Shown here piece after piece: positions 26,507-35,324 of a DNA stretch of 64,000 nucleotides (the first letter of the stretch is position 1; the number at the start of each line of letters is the position of its first letter). This DNA is from Arthrobacter caoxuetaonis. GTDB lineage: Bacteria; Actinomycetota; Actinomycetes; Actinomycetales; Micrococcaceae. A program made the position numbers and the translations under genes. The stretch lies in NCBI RefSeq assembly GCF_023921125.1, contig NZ_CP099466.1, positions 1,240,001 through 1,304,000 of the forward strand, given 5' to 3'. The notes under the pieces are model-generated. The model did no database searches, was not told the DNA's origin, and saw only the letters and a program-made list of their open reading frames with translations.

Positions 26507-27075
26507 GATCCGGGACCGGCGGGCAGCGGAAGCAGGATGCTCGGCCGCCGGTCCAGGATAAAGCGCAGGGGGTCCACATACTCCCCGTCCAGCCGCACTC
26601 CCCAATGCAGACAGCTGCCGGGGCAGTGCGGCTGCTTCGTTCCGGGCGGGTCCAGGGCAGGGGGCCGGACGTCCAGCAGCCCCACGGTCTGCCCGGCCGC
26701 CACAGCTTCACCCGGAGACAGCGTCGAGGCCACGGGCTCGAAGCTGCTGACCAGGCCGCCCCCGTGATCGACAGTCAGCACTGGCCGGTCCACGACGTGT
26801 CCGGCAAAGCGGACCGTGCCGCCGGCCGGACTGCGGACAGCAGTTCCGCCGGCCGCGGCGAGGTCCACGCCGCGGTGCCCGGCCAGCCAGCGCTGGGCAG
26901 GTTTGTCGAAGCCGCGGACGACGTCGGGCTGCGGTGTAACCGGCCACTGCCACGCGGCCAGGGCCCCCGGCGCTGGAACTGCCGCTCCCGGCCAAGGGGC
27001 AGCGGCCAGTGCCGCGACCATGAGCAGGAGCAGGACGGCGGCACGCAGGGGGGTTGCCCTTCGGAGTCTGGTCAT
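26503..27075 (-). CDS. M23 (LytM) peptidase-like secreted protein
   Basis: 190 residues from the ATG at 27075, chosen because it begins the signal peptide (TRLRRATPLRAAVLLLL, ending near GAAVPA). The M23 fold follows, with the HxxxD zinc motif as HRGVD and the strand VRSPAGGTVRFAG. The usual HxH motif reads CLHWG, so the first histidine, which assists catalysis, is a cysteine, while the zinc-binding second one is kept. M23 enzymes cut peptidoglycan peptides; this one may be weak or a non-catalytic activator of another hydrolase. It is transcribed away from rpsB, a neighbourhood common in actinobacteria. Confidence 0.8.
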   Translation of the reverse strand: MTRLRRATPLRAAVLLLLMVAALAAAPWPGAAVPAPGALAAWQWPVTPQPDVVRGFDKPAQRWLAGHRGVDLAAAGGTAVRSPAGGTVRFAGHVVDRPVLTVDHGGGLVSSFEPVASTLSPGEAVAAGQTVGLLDVRPPALDPPGTKQPHCPGSCLHWGVRLDGEYVDPLRFILDRRPSILLPLPAGPGS

Positions 27076-27548
27076 GGTCCCGAGTCTCGCGGAAGCTGCG
27101 GTGCCGGAGCCTGCGAGACCTGCCGTTGTGGACAGATTCCGCCCCCGCCAGCGGCAGGAACGGGCGGGGGAGGAGCGGCAGTCGGGGCCCCTTCGCTGTA
27201 GTACACTTGACGAAGCAGTTTGCTGCGCGCTGATCCTTCCTGCCCGCACAGGCCATCCCACCCCCGCTCCAGCAGCGGATCACGGATGATCTGGTGTGCC
27301 GATAGGGACCAGGCTTACGTTCAGCACGCTGACTACGCGTGCCCCAACTATCCACGCTCCCCGAAACAGGGAAAATGGGTGCGTTCCTTCGGTCCGGCCA
27401 AACACCGGAACGGGACGCACGCCGCCGGAGAACAATCCTGCAGCTGATGGGCACCAGGAGCAGCACCCGCCGGGTGCTTCTATCAACCGTCAATAGGCAG
27501 CTTTCCGTGCGCGCTTCGTCGCCGCACGCTGCCGGAAGGAGTGACGAC
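27076..27548. promoter_or_regulatory. divergent promoter region and rpsB leader
   Basis: 473 bases between the M23-like gene and rpsB with no convincing gene. TACACT at 27202-27207 is a -10 candidate for rpsB, giving a leader of about 330 bases. The leader holds a small hairpin (AGCACCC/GGGTGCT, 27462-27478) followed by TCTAT. A long structured leader would fit autogenous control by S2, but I cannot identify the S2-binding fold. A GGAAGGAG ribosome-binding site precedes rpsB. Confidence 0.4.
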
Positions 27549-28424
27549 ATGCCCGTCGTTACCATGCGCCAGCTGCTCGACAGCGGCGTTCACTTTGGTC
27601 ACCAGACCCGCCGTTGGAACCCGAAGATGAAGCGCTTCATCTTCACCGAGCGCAACGGCATCTACATCATTGACCTGCAGCAGTCGCTGTCCTACATCGA
27701 CCGCGCTTACGAGTTCGTCAAGGCCACTGTTGCCCACGGCGGAACCGTGCTGTTCGTCGGCACGAAGAAGCAGGCTCAGGAAGCCATCGCAGAGCAGGCC
27801 ACCCGCGTTGGCCAGCCCTACGTGAACCAGCGCTGGCTCGGCGGCATGCTCACCAACTTCCAGACCGTCGCCAAGCGGATCCAGCGCATGAAGGAACTCG
27901 AAGAGATCAACTTCGACGACGTCGCTGCGTCCGGCCACACCAAGAAGGAGCTCCTGCTCCTCAAGCGTGAGCTGACCAAGCTGGAATCCAACCTGGGCGG
28001 CATCCGCAACCTGACCAAGGCTCCGTCCGTGGTCTGGATCGTGGACACCCAGAAGGAACACCTCGCCGTTGACGAGGCCAAGAAGCTGAACATCCCGGTT
28101 GTCGCCATCCTCGACAGCAACTGCGATCCGGACGACGTCGACTTCCCGATCCCGGGCAACGACGACGCCATCCGCTCCGTCAACCTGCTGACCCGCGTTA
28201 TCGCCGACGCCGTTGCTGAGGGCCTGATCGTCCGCCACAACAAGTCCGGCAACACCGAAGCCCCGGCTGAGCCGCTGGCTGAGTGGGAGCGCGAACTGCT
28301 CGAAGGCGCAGCTGCTCCGGCCGCTGAAGAGGCTCCGGCCGCTGAAGCCGCTGCTGAAGCTCCGGCCGCTGAGGCTGCTCCGGAGGCTCCCGCCGCCGAA
28401 GCTCCCGCTGAAGAAGCAAAGTAA
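27549..28424 (+). CDS. rpsB: 30S ribosomal protein S2
   Basis: 291 residues from the ATG at 27549, which has GGAAGGAG upstream; the frame stays open further upstream but that part is unlike S2. The start [19 protein letters not shown] and the segments [12 protein letters not shown] and [19 protein letters not shown] are diagnostic. The S2 core ends near residue 245 and is followed by an Ala/Glu/Pro tail built from repeats of the form APAAEA, a low-complexity extension seen in many actinobacteria. S2 binds the 30S subunit and S1. It is co-directional with tsf, 138 bases downstream. Confidence 0.98.
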   Translation: MPVVTMRQLLDSGVHFGHQTRRWNPKMKRFIFTERNGIYIIDLQQSLSYIDRAYEFVKATVAHGGTVLFVGTKKQAQEAIAEQATRVGQPYVNQRWLGGMLTNFQTVAKRIQRMKELEEINFDDVAASGHTKKELLLLKRELTKLESNLGGIRNLTKAPSVVWIVDTQKEHLAVDEAKKLNIPVVAILDSNCDPDDVDFPIPGNDDAIRSVNLLTRVIADAVAEGLIVRHNKSGNTEAPAEPLAEWERELLEGAAAPAAEEAPAAEAAAEAPAAEAAPEAPAAEAPAEEAK

Positions 28425-28481
28425 CTCGATTTCCCTGTGACGGCAGCGGCCCTGGTGCTGCTGCCGTCTTAGGACCTTCGC

Positions 28482-28517
28482 CTGTACGGCGGGCCGGATA
28501 CCCGGCCCGCCGTACAG
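28482..28517 (+). promoter_or_regulatory. strong hairpin between rpsB and tsf
   Basis: Perfect sixteen-base arms CTGTACGGCGGGCCGG and complement around the loop ATAC, 45 bases before the tsf start. No T-run follows. A second, weaker nine-base hairpin (GACGGCAGC/GCTGCCGTC) lies just upstream at about 28439-28468. It probably lowers tsf expression relative to rpsB by attenuation or mRNA processing. Confidence 0.6.
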
Positions 28518-28562
28518 GTGGAAATGCACCAATACTTTTATTACGGGAGGACTGGAGTCCAA

Positions 28563-29402
28563 ATGGCGAACTACACCGCTGCTGATATCAAGGCTCTGCG
28601 CGAGCGCACCGGCGCCGGCATGATGGATGTGAAGAAGGCTCTCGACGAGGCCAACGGCGATGCCGACAAGGCCATGGAGCTCATCCGCATCAAGGGCCTG
28701 AAGGGCGCTACCAAGCGCGAAGGCCGTTCCACTGCCGAGGGCCTGGTTGCTGCCAAGGTCATCGACGGAACCGTCGGCGTCATGGTCGAACTGAACTGCG
28801 AGACTGACTTCGTTGCCAAGTCCGCCAAGTTCATCGAACTGGCTGACCGCGTCCTCGCCGCAGCCGTGGAGTCCGGCGCAGCTGACGCCGAGTCCCTGCT
28901 GGCCTTCGAGGTCGACGGCAAGCCGCTGTCCGAGGTCGTCGTTGAAGAAGGCGCGATCCTGGGCGAAAAGGTTGTTGTCCGCCGCGTGGCACGCATCGAA
29001 GGCAAGACCGTCGACGCGTACCTGCACAAGACTTCCAAGGACCTTCCGGCACAGGTCGGCGTGCTCTTCGCTGTTGACGGCGAAGGTGACGACGCCTTCA
29101 CTGCGGCCCACGACGTCGCAGTCCACACCGCTGCTTACGCTCCGACCTACCTGACCCGGGACGAAGTTCCCTCGGACATCGTAGAGAACGAACGCCGCAT
29201 CGCTGACGAGTCCGCACGCGCCGAGGGCAAGCCCGAGGCCGCGCTGCCGAAGATCGTTGAAGGACGCCTCACCGGCTTCTTCAAGGAGATCGTGCTTCTG
29301 GACCAGCCCTTCGCGAAGGACTCCAAGAAGACCGTTGCAGCCGTGCTTGAAGAGGCCGGCGTCAAGCCGACCGCCTTCGCCCGGTTCCGCGTCGGCGCCT
29401 AA
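28563..29402 (+). CDS. tsf: elongation factor Ts
   Basis: 279 residues from the ATG at 28563 (GGAG about six bases upstream). It starts MANYTAADIKALRERTGAGM and keeps the UBA-like N-terminal helices, the MDVKKAL segment and the core TDFVAKS motif that inserts into EF-Tu. It is the nucleotide exchange factor that reloads EF-Tu with GTP. The length is that of the actinobacterial protein. A terminator follows the gene, separating it from pyrH. Confidence 0.98.
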   Translation: MANYTAADIKALRERTGAGMMDVKKALDEANGDADKAMELIRIKGLKGATKREGRSTAEGLVAAKVIDGTVGVMVELNCETDFVAKSAKFIELADRVLAAAVESGAADAESLLAFEVDGKPLSEVVVEEGAILGEKVVVRRVARIEGKTVDAYLHKTSKDLPAQVGVLFAVDGEGDDAFTAAHDVAVHTAAYAPTYLTRDEVPSDIVENERRIADESARAEGKPEAALPKIVEGRLTGFFKEIVLLDQPFAKDSKKTVAAVLEEAGVKPTAFARFRVGA

Positions 29403-29447
29403 GCATTAATCCGGCGCAGGCTCTGAGCTGACCAATGATGCACAGAG

Positions 29448-29479
29448 GGGGTGGCCACCGAAAGGTGGCCGCCCCTTTT
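29448..29479 (+). terminator. terminator after tsf
   Basis: Twelve-base arms GGGGTGGCCACC and GGTGGCCGCCCC with one wobble pair, a GAAA tetraloop, then TTTT. This is a canonical intrinsic terminator 45 bases after tsf. Confidence 0.92.
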
Positions 29480-29558
29480 GCCTGTCCGAAACCCCTCACT
29501 AATCTTGAAAACAGCTGACACGTTTACTTCGTTTCACCAGTCTGCCCCGGGAGGCACC

Positions 29559-30290
29559 ATGGACCACGCCCTGACAGAAACCGAAGCTCCGCGCCGCCGC
29601 GTGCTGCTCAAGCTCTCCGGCGAGGTGTTCGGCGGAGGCAAGCTGGGCGTGGACCCGGAAACGGTACGCTCCGTCGCCAAACAGATTGCGGCCACCGTAG
29701 GCGAAGTCGAGACTGCCATCGTGGTCGGGGGAGGCAACTTCTTCCGAGGCGCCGAGCTGTCCCAGAGCGGCATGGACCGTTCCCGCGCTGACTACATGGG
29801 CATGCTGGGAACCGTCATGAACTGCCTGGCGCTCCAGGACTTCCTCGAGCAGGCAGGCGTGGAGACCCGCGTCCAGAGTGCCATCACCATGGGTCAGGTG
29901 GCAGAGGCCTACATTCCGCGGCGTGCCATCAGGCACCTGGAGAAGGGTCGCGTCGTCATCTTTGGCGCCGGTGCCGGCCTGCCGTACTTCTCCACTGACA
30001 CAGTTGCCGCCCAGAGGGCCCTTGAAGTGCACGCAGACGAAGTCCTCATGGCAAAGTCGGGTGTAGACGGCGTCTACACCGCCGACCCCAACAAGGATCC
30101 CAGCGCCAAGCGCCTGGATACCCTCACCTATGACGATGCCCTGCGCCAGGACATCCGCGTCATGGACCAGACCGCCATGACCATGTGCAAGGACAATAAC
30201 CTTTCCATGGTTGTCTTCGGCATGGAGGGCGAAGGCAACGTGACCCGCGCCATCCGCGGCGAGAACATCGGGACGGTCGTTTCCAACTAG
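29559..30290 (+). CDS. pyrH: UMP kinase
   Basis: 243 residues from the ATG at 29559, with GGGAGG five bases before it. It belongs to the amino-acid kinase fold, unlike eukaryotic UMP kinases: [13 protein letters not shown] binds phosphate, [10 protein letters not shown] and [16 protein letters not shown] bind UMP, and [12 protein letters not shown] is the nucleotide loop. It makes UDP for RNA, DNA and envelope sugars. The frr gene follows after 138 bases with its own promoter-like TAGGAT. Confidence 0.97.
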   Translation: MDHALTETEAPRRRVLLKLSGEVFGGGKLGVDPETVRSVAKQIAATVGEVETAIVVGGGNFFRGAELSQSGMDRSRADYMGMLGTVMNCLALQDFLEQAGVETRVQSAITMGQVAEAYIPRRAIRHLEKGRVVIFGAGAGLPYFSTDTVAAQRALEVHADEVLMAKSGVDGVYTADPNKDPSAKRLDTLTYDDALRQDIRVMDQTAMTMCKDNNLSMVVFGMEGEGNVTRAIRGENIGTVVSN

Positions 30291-30366
30291 GACGGCTTCC
30301 TCCCCGGCTCCCGGCACGGCCCTTGCGTGCATCCGCGCAGGTGCGCGGGCCGGGAGCCGCCCGGGT

Positions 30367-30372
30367 TAGGAT
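30367..30372 (+). promoter_or_regulatory. -10 element upstream of frr
   Basis: TAGGAT followed by GGTACTAG, 57 bases before the frr start, suggesting that frr-cdsA can be transcribed independently of pyrH. Confidence 0.45.
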
Positions 30373-30428
30373 GGTACTAGAGCCCAACCGCGCCATTTGC
30401 GCGGACTTTTCCGTATTGAGGAGACACC

Positions 30429-30986
30429 GTGATCGAAGAGACCTTGAAAGAGGCAGCCGACAAGATGGACAAGGCTGTGGAGGTTGCCAAGGAGGACTTC
30501 TCGACCATCCGCACCGGGCGTGCCAATCCGGCGCTCTTCTCCCGGGTGCTTGTGGATTACTACGGTTCCCCGACACAGCTCCAGCAGCTCGCCTCCTTTG
30601 CGACGCCGGACGCCCGTACCCTTCTCATCACGCCCTATGACGTAACCGCCCTGCGGGCCATCGAGCGTGCCCTGAGCGACTCCGAGGTTGGCGCCAATCC
30701 GTCCAACGACGGCAAGGTCATCCGCGTCGTGATGCCCGAACTCACGCAGGACCGCCGCAAGGAGTACGTCAAGATCGTCCGGAGCAAGGGTGAGGACGCC
30801 AAGGTGTCGATCCGCAACATCCGCCGCAAGGCCAAGGATGCACTTGACCGGCTGGTCAAGGACGGAGAGATCGGCGAAGACGACGGTGCCCGCGCCGAAA
30901 AGGATCTTGACGCCATGACGAAGGCTCACACTGAGTCAATCGATGAGCTGCTTAAGCGCAAGGAAGCCGAGCTGCTAGAGGTCTGA
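30429..30986 (+). CDS. frr: ribosome recycling factor
   Basis: 185 residues, the standard length. The start is GTG with GAGGAGA a few bases upstream. Signatures include FSTIRTGRANPALFSRVLVDYYG, given here in parts as the IRTGRANP and VDYYGSPTQLQQLA blocks, and IRNIRRKAKDA near the C-terminus. The L-shaped protein splits post-termination ribosomes with EF-G. The stop and the cdsA start overlap as TGATG, so the two are translationally coupled. Confidence 0.98.
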   Translation: MIEETLKEAADKMDKAVEVAKEDFSTIRTGRANPALFSRVLVDYYGSPTQLQQLASFATPDARTLLITPYDVTALRAIERALSDSEVGANPSNDGKVIRVVMPELTQDRRKEYVKIVRSKGEDAKVSIRNIRRKAKDALDRLVKDGEIGEDDGARAEKDLDAMTKAHTESIDELLKRKEAELLEV

Positions 30987-31936
30987 TGAGCCACTCCCAG
31001 CCTTCAACCCAGGCTGGCGGTTCCGCGTCCCTTGAGGCCGGCCCGGCAGCGAAGGGCGCGGACATGAATGATCCAGGCAGCCGGAGGGCCCTCAGACAGG
31101 GCGCCAAGCCGGCGAAAAAACCGTCCAGGGCGGGACGCAACCTGCCCGCTGCCATCGGCGTCGGCGTCGTACTGCTTGGCGGTTTGCTGGTAGGCCTGCT
31201 TTACAGCCCCCTGGCCATCGCGGCCATCGCGGCGGTGTTTTCGGCCGTGGGTGTGTGGGAAGTATCCCGCGCGCTGGAAGTACGCGGGATCAAGGTGCCG
31301 CAGGTGCCGGTGCTCGTTGGTTCCATCGCCGTGCCGCTGGCTGCCTATTTCGGCGGGACGGAGGCGCTTGCCTTCGCGCTTGCCGGAACCGGCATCGCCA
31401 TCCTGCTCTGGCGCACGATCGACACTGCCCAGGACGCGCTTCGCAGCATCCTGGCCGGTATCTTCGTGATCCTGTGGGTGCCGTTCCTGCTCAGTTTTGC
31501 ACTGCTGCTTTTCCGCGAGCCTGAGGGATACATCCGCGTGGCGGTTCTGCTGCTGCTGGTGGTGGCTAATGACACCTGCGGTTATCTGGTGGGTGCCCTT
31601 GCGGGCAAGCATCCGATGGCTCCGAAGATCAGTCCAAAGAAATCCTGGGAGGGCTTCGCCGGTTCTGTGGCCGGCGCCACCGTCGTGGGCATCCTGACCT
31701 CCGTGTTCCTCCTGGACCAGCCGTGGTGGTTCGGACTGGTACTTGCCGTGGCCACCGTCGCTGCGGCGACAGCCGGCGATTTCTCCGAGTCCATGATCAA
31801 GCGCGAGCTCGGTGTGAAGGACATGTCCAACCTGCTGCCCGGCCACGGCGGCGTCATGGACCGGCTAGACTCGGTTGTTTTCGCCTCTCCGGTGGTTTTC
31901 CTGCTCTCGGTACTCCTTGTCCCGGTAGCAATGTAG
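30986..31936 (+). CDS. cdsA: phosphatidate cytidylyltransferase
   Basis: 316 residues. About 55 hydrophilic, basic N-terminal residues precede seven to eight membrane helices. The CDS signature is intact near the C-terminus: SMIKRELGVKDMSN followed by LPGHGGVMDRLDS. It makes CDP-diacylglycerol from phosphatidic acid and CTP at the inner membrane, the donor used by CDP-alcohol phosphatidyltransferases such as the one encoded at 22.2 kb. It is coupled to frr by TGATG, the normal order in actinobacteria. Confidence 0.95.
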   Translation: MSHSQPSTQAGGSASLEAGPAAKGADMNDPGSRRALRQGAKPAKKPSRAGRNLPAAIGVGVVLLGGLLVGLLYSPLAIAAIAAVFSAVGVWEVSRALEVRGIKVPQVPVLVGSIAVPLAAYFGGTEALAFALAGTGIAILLWRTIDTAQDALRSILAGIFVILWVPFLLSFALLLFREPEGYIRVAVLLLLVVANDTCGYLVGALAGKHPMAPKISPKKSWEGFAGSVAGATVVGILTSVFLLDQPWWFGLVLAVATVAAATAGDFSESMIKRELGVKDMSNLLPGHGGVMDRLDSVVFASPVVFLLSVLLVPVAM

Positions 31937-32047
31937 CCGTTCCCGGGGAGTCCTGGCGGTTCCAGGCACTGCCTCCACGTAAGATGTTTCCGACGGTCCC
32001 GCATCCCGCGGCGGAATGAAGACTTGACACCAAAGGATGAGTTGAAC

Positions 32048-32626
32048 ATGAACGATGTGAGGCAGGCCAGTGCCCCCTTTGAGCGTGTGAGCCGCAGGGA
32101 GTACGGCTACAACGTCCGCCAGGTCGACGAATTCCTGACCAAAGCCCGCAATTACTACAATGCCGAGACCCCGGGAGCAAAGGTCATTACCAGCCGCCAC
32201 GTCCGTTCCATGGCCTTCGATCCCGCCAAGGGAGGCTACGAAGCCCAGGCCGTCGACGCCGCCCTGGACCGGCTCGAAGATGTCTTCGCCCAGCGTGAGC
32301 GAGACCGCCTCATCCAGGAGAAGGGCGAGGAGGCCTGGCTGATCCAGATTGGCCGAACCTCAGCGGTGCTGCGGGCGCGCCTGCACCGCAAGCCGGGGGA
32401 GCGGTTCCGCCGTCCCTCCAAGAAGCGGGCCCCCAGCTACAACGTGCGCGACGTCGACGCCCTCTGCAACGAGCTGCTCGGCTATTTTGAACACGACAAG
32501 CCGCTGAGCGTGGACGTGGTGCGCCGCGCGGTGTTCCGCGAGGCCAAGGGCGAGGCAGGTTACGAGGAGACGCAGGTGGATGCGTTCCTGGACCGTGTCG
32601 TCGAACTCATGGCCGCGATCGACTAG
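32048..32626 (+). CDS. DivIVA-domain protein
   Basis: 192 residues from the ATG at 32048 (AAGGATG region upstream; an in-frame TTG at 32024 is less likely). It contains two copies of the short DivIVA-like motif: YGYNVRQVDEFLTKARNYY near residue 18 and YNVRDVDALCNELLGYFE near residue 135, each followed by an FDPAKGGYE/FREAKGEAGYEETQVDAFLD-like block. The long coiled coil of true DivIVA/Wag31 is absent, so it is not the polar-growth scaffold but a relative of unknown role, possibly binding curved membrane. A hairpin terminator separates it from the convergent symporter. Confidence 0.75.
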   Translation: MNDVRQASAPFERVSRREYGYNVRQVDEFLTKARNYYNAETPGAKVITSRHVRSMAFDPAKGGYEAQAVDAALDRLEDVFAQRERDRLIQEKGEEAWLIQIGRTSAVLRARLHRKPGERFRRPSKKRAPSYNVRDVDALCNELLGYFEHDKPLSVDVVRRAVFREAKGEAGYEETQVDAFLDRVVELMAAID

Positions 32627-32647
32627 GAACCCTTTCCTCCCGCCAAG

Positions 32648-32672
32648 CGAGATAGCAGAAACTGCTATCTCG
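32648..32672. terminator. bidirectional terminator between the DivIVA-like and symporter genes
   Basis: Perfect eleven-base arms CGAGATAGCAG and CTGCTATCTCG with loop AAA, between two convergent genes. There is only modest T-richness after either arm. Confidence 0.7.
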
Positions 32673-32690
32673 AATTGTGTGGGAGAGGGA

Positions 32691-34184
32691 TCAGGAGCGG
32701 AAGATTCGCTCCGGGGTGTGGATCCTGGCCAGGAACCGCGACGTTCCACCGGGCACCGCCCCGGCAGTCCGCACCGAGACGCCGACCATCACGGCGAACG
32801 CTGCCGGCACGGTCCACGCCGCCGGCTGCTCCAGCCAGACGGGCACAGCCGTACCCGAGACCGAAAACAGGCCGCCCGCAATAATCGCCCCGCCGCAGAG
32901 CAAGGCTCCGGTGAGCATTCCCGCAACAGCACCGGGCGCGGTGAGGCGCCGCCACCAGATTCCCAGCAGCAACAGGGGGCACAGGGTCGACGCCGTGAAC
33001 GCAAACACCATCCCGACACTGCCCGCCAGCGCCTGTGTATTGGTCAGCAGCGCGATCCCCAGCGGGACCGCTGCTGCCATCAGGGTTGCGGTCCGGAAGC
33101 CGCTGATGCTCCCGCGGAAGAACTCCTGGCTGATGACTCCGGCCAGGGACACAATCAGCCCGCTGCTTGTGGAGAGGAACGCTGCGAAAGCGCCTGCTGT
33201 CACGAATGCCGCCAGCAGGTCGCCGAGGGCTCCGTCAAAAATCCGTGCCGGGAGCAGCAGCACCGTCGCATCGGCCGAGCCCTCCGAGGCCAGTTCGGGC
33301 AGGTAGATCCGGCCCAGGACCCCGTAAAGCGTGGGGAAGAGATAAAAGACCGACAGCAGTCCCAGCACGATCAGGGTGGTCCGGCGGGCCGAAACACCGT
33401 CTGGGTTGGTATAGAACCGCACCAGCACGTGCGGCAGGCCCAGTGTTCCGCACAGCAGCGCAATGCTCAGGGAAATATTGCGGTACACCGAATCGGCCAT
33501 TTCCGTGGCGGTGACGGCGCCGGTGTCAAAGGCAGCGCCGTCCCCGGTCCAGGAGACGCCGTCGGCCCCCAGCCGGAACAGGATGAACAGCACCGGCACC
33601 GCCAGTGCCACGAGCTTCAGCCAGTACTGGAAAGCCTGCACGAAGGTGATGGAGCGCATCCCGCCGCTCAGCACGCTGAGGCACACGATCACCACGACAG
33701 CGACGGAACCGGCCCAGCCCGGCAGCCCGGTCGTCAGCCCGACGGTGAGGGCGGCGCCGTGCAGCTGGGGGACGATGTACAGCCAGCCCACTGCCACGAC
33801 CAGCAGGCTGGTGACCCGGCGGACCGCCACGGAATCCAGCCGGGCCCGGGCGAAGTCCGGCACGGTATAGGCGCCTGAGCGGCGCAGCGGTGCGGCAACG
33901 AACAGGAGCAGCATCAGGTATCCGGCGGTGTAGCCGATGGGGAACCAGAGCGCGTCCGCGCCGGAAACCAGCACCAGGCCGGCGACACCCAGGAAGCTTG
34001 CGGCGGAGAGGTACTCCCCGCCGATGGCCGAAGCGTTCCACCAGGGCTTGACCGTCCGGGACGCCACATAGAAGTCGCCGGTGGTGCGGGAAATGCGGAG
34101 ACCATAGGCGCCGATCAGCAGGGTTGCTGCCGTCACCGCAGCTAAGGCGGCATAGCCAACGCCGGGACTTACCTCCCAGCTCAC
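32691..34184 (-). CDS. sodium/solute symporter (ActP-like, SSS family)
   Basis: 497 residues with about thirteen helices. The N-terminal region TTGDFYVASRTVKPWWNASAIGGEYLSAASFLG (characteristic blocks DFYVASR and GEYLSAASFLG) places it with acetate/monocarboxylate symporters, and LPHVLVRFYTNPDGVSARR is the conserved block of that branch. It imports a short organic acid with sodium or protons. It ends the minus-strand operon kinase, LytTR regulator, small membrane protein, symporter, six bases after the small gene. A second ActP-like protein is encoded divergently at 37.1 kb, so this operon and its neighbour form a paired module. Confidence 0.9.
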   Translation of the reverse strand: MSWEVSPGVGYAALAAVTAATLLIGAYGLRISRTTGDFYVASRTVKPWWNASAIGGEYLSAASFLGVAGLVLVSGADALWFPIGYTAGYLMLLLFVAAPLRRSGAYTVPDFARARLDSVAVRRVTSLLVVAVGWLYIVPQLHGAALTVGLTTGLPGWAGSVAVVVIVCLSVLSGGMRSITFVQAFQYWLKLVALAVPVLFILFRLGADGVSWTGDGAAFDTGAVTATEMADSVYRNISLSIALLCGTLGLPHVLVRFYTNPDGVSARRTTLIVLGLLSVFYLFPTLYGVLGRIYLPELASEGSADATVLLLPARIFDGALGDLLAAFVTAGAFAAFLSTSSGLIVSLAGVISQEFFRGSISGFRTATLMAAAVPLGIALLTNTQALAGSVGMVFAFTASTLCPLLLLGIWWRRLTAPGAVAGMLTGALLCGGAIIAGGLFSVSGTAVPVWLEQPAAWTVPAAFAVMVGVSVRTAGAVPGGTSRFLARIHTPERIFRS

Positions 34185-34190
34185 GCCGTC

Positions 34191-34568
34191 CTAGCCTTCA
34201 TCGAGCAGGTCCTGGAAACGTTTTTCGTTCCGGTTGGCGCTTCGGACATAAAGGGCGCCGCTGACGATTACGAGCGGATAGACGCCCAGGCCCAGCAGCA
34301 GCCACGGGACAGGGATGTCGAATATCTCGACGGCGCTGAGCTGGGGTACTGCTGCCAGCAGCAGGGGTACGCCCACCATGATCAGGCCGAAACCGCCGGC
34401 CACCACCAGTGCCAGCCTCAGCTGGGACCGGATCAGGGATGACAGGAATACCTCGCCGACCTCGGACTGCTCGTCGAGTTCCCGGGCCACCGGGAAAACG
34501 GCCGGAGCCGCGCCCGGGGCGCGCGGAGCCGTGACCCGTACCCGCTGCGGAAGGTTCGCGCTGTTCAT
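34191..34568 (-). CDS. small two-helix membrane protein, symporter partner
   Basis: 125 residues from the ATG at 34568, which overlaps the stop of the response regulator as ATGA; longer upstream extensions lie inside that gene. Residues about 52-72 and 88-110 are membrane helices with the topology of DUF485 proteins, and it directly precedes a symporter gene, as DUF485 (YjcH) precedes actP. It differs in sequence from the true DUF485 protein at 36.7 kb. A role in assembling or regulating the symporter is inferred from this arrangement. Confidence 0.7.
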   Translation of the reverse strand: MNSANLPQRVRVTAPRAPGAAPAVFPVARELDEQSEVGEVFLSSLIRSQLRLALVVAGGFGLIMVGVPLLLAAVPQLSAVEIFDIPVPWLLLGLGVYPLVIVSGALYVRSANRNEKRFQDLLDEG

Positions 34569-35305
34569 GCAGACGGCCTGACCCGGCCGGAGGCCAGGGT
34601 GCTTCGGACGGTGGGCAGGTGCCGCCGGCTCACCGGCAGTTCTTCGGAACCGATCCGGATGCTCGCCCGCCCGGCGGACAGCCTGACCTGGCGGATCTGG
34701 TGCCGGGCCACCAAATAGGAGCGGTGGATGCGCAGGAACCCGGCGTCCGCCCACTGGGTCTCCAGCTCGGCCAGGGGAATCCGCACCAGGTAGCTGGCAT
34801 CGGCTGTGTGGAGGCGGGCGTAGTCGCCCTGGGCCTGCACATAGCGGATGTCCTCGCGCCGGATCATTCGGGTCGTGGCGCCCTGCACCACGGTGACGAC
34901 GTCGCCGTCGTCGGCCTCCGTCCCGGCCAGCGTCTCGCAGATGCGCCGCACCGACTCGGTGAGCCGCTCCGGACGGACCGGCTTCAGGAGGTAATCCAGG
35001 GCGGCGAGTTCGAAGGCATCCAGGGCGTGGTCTTCATCGGCGGTGACAAAGACGACGGCCGGCGGCCGCTCCTTGCGGGACAGTGCCCGTGCGATGTCCA
35101 GCCCGGACAGGGCAGGCATGTGGATGTCCAGGAAGACAGCGTCGATGTCAGCGGTCTCGATCGCGTGCAGTGCCTGGGCTCCGCTGGAGGCCCGGTGCAC
35201 CGTGCCGATACGGGTGTCCCGGCCCAGCAGGAAGGCCAGCTCTTCTACGGCCGGCGCTTCGTCGTCGGCCACCACCACGTTCAGCAGCTTTGCGGATTTC
35301 GGCAT
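34565..35305 (-). CDS. LytTR-family response regulator
   Basis: 246 residues. The N-terminal receiver domain has the phospho-acceptor Asp in AVFLDIHMPAL (about residue 58), the switch Thr in VVFVTADED and the Lys in YLLKPV. The C-terminal LytTR DNA-binding domain, from about residue 145, shows IRYVQAQGDYARLHT and FLRIHRSYLVARHQI. LytTR proteins bind direct repeats and often control exported or membrane functions. It is 19 bases after the kinase gene and coupled to the small membrane protein by ATGA. It most likely controls the two symporter units around it. Confidence 0.92.
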   Translation of the reverse strand: MPKSAKLLNVVVADDEAPAVEELAFLLGRDTRIGTVHRASSGAQALHAIETADIDAVFLDIHMPALSGLDIARALSRKERPPAVVFVTADEDHALDAFELAALDYLLKPVRPERLTESVRRICETLAGTEADDGDVVTVVQGATTRMIRREDIRYVQAQGDYARLHTADASYLVRIPLAELETQWADAGFLRIHRSYLVARHQIRQVRLSAGRASIRIGSEELPVSRRHLPTVRSTLASGRVRPSA

Positions 35306-35324
35306 GGAAGACAGACTACTTTGT

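Noticed and set aside
27076..27548. A ribosomal-protein S2 leader RNA or a longer rpsB product
   Set aside because: The frame is open upstream of the rpsB ATG, but the translation is unlike S2 and the ribosome-binding site fits only the internal ATG. No known leader fold could be recognised by eye.
28261..28424. Repeats in the 3' part of rpsB as a mobile or satellite element
   Set aside because: They encode the Ala/Glu/Pro-rich C-terminal tail usual for actinobacterial S2 and stay in frame.
32580..33878. A 432-codon plus-strand frame rich in Gln, His, Arg and Gly
   Set aside because: It is the reverse of the sodium/solute symporter gene. The repetitive composition is a by-product of membrane-helix codons read backwards.
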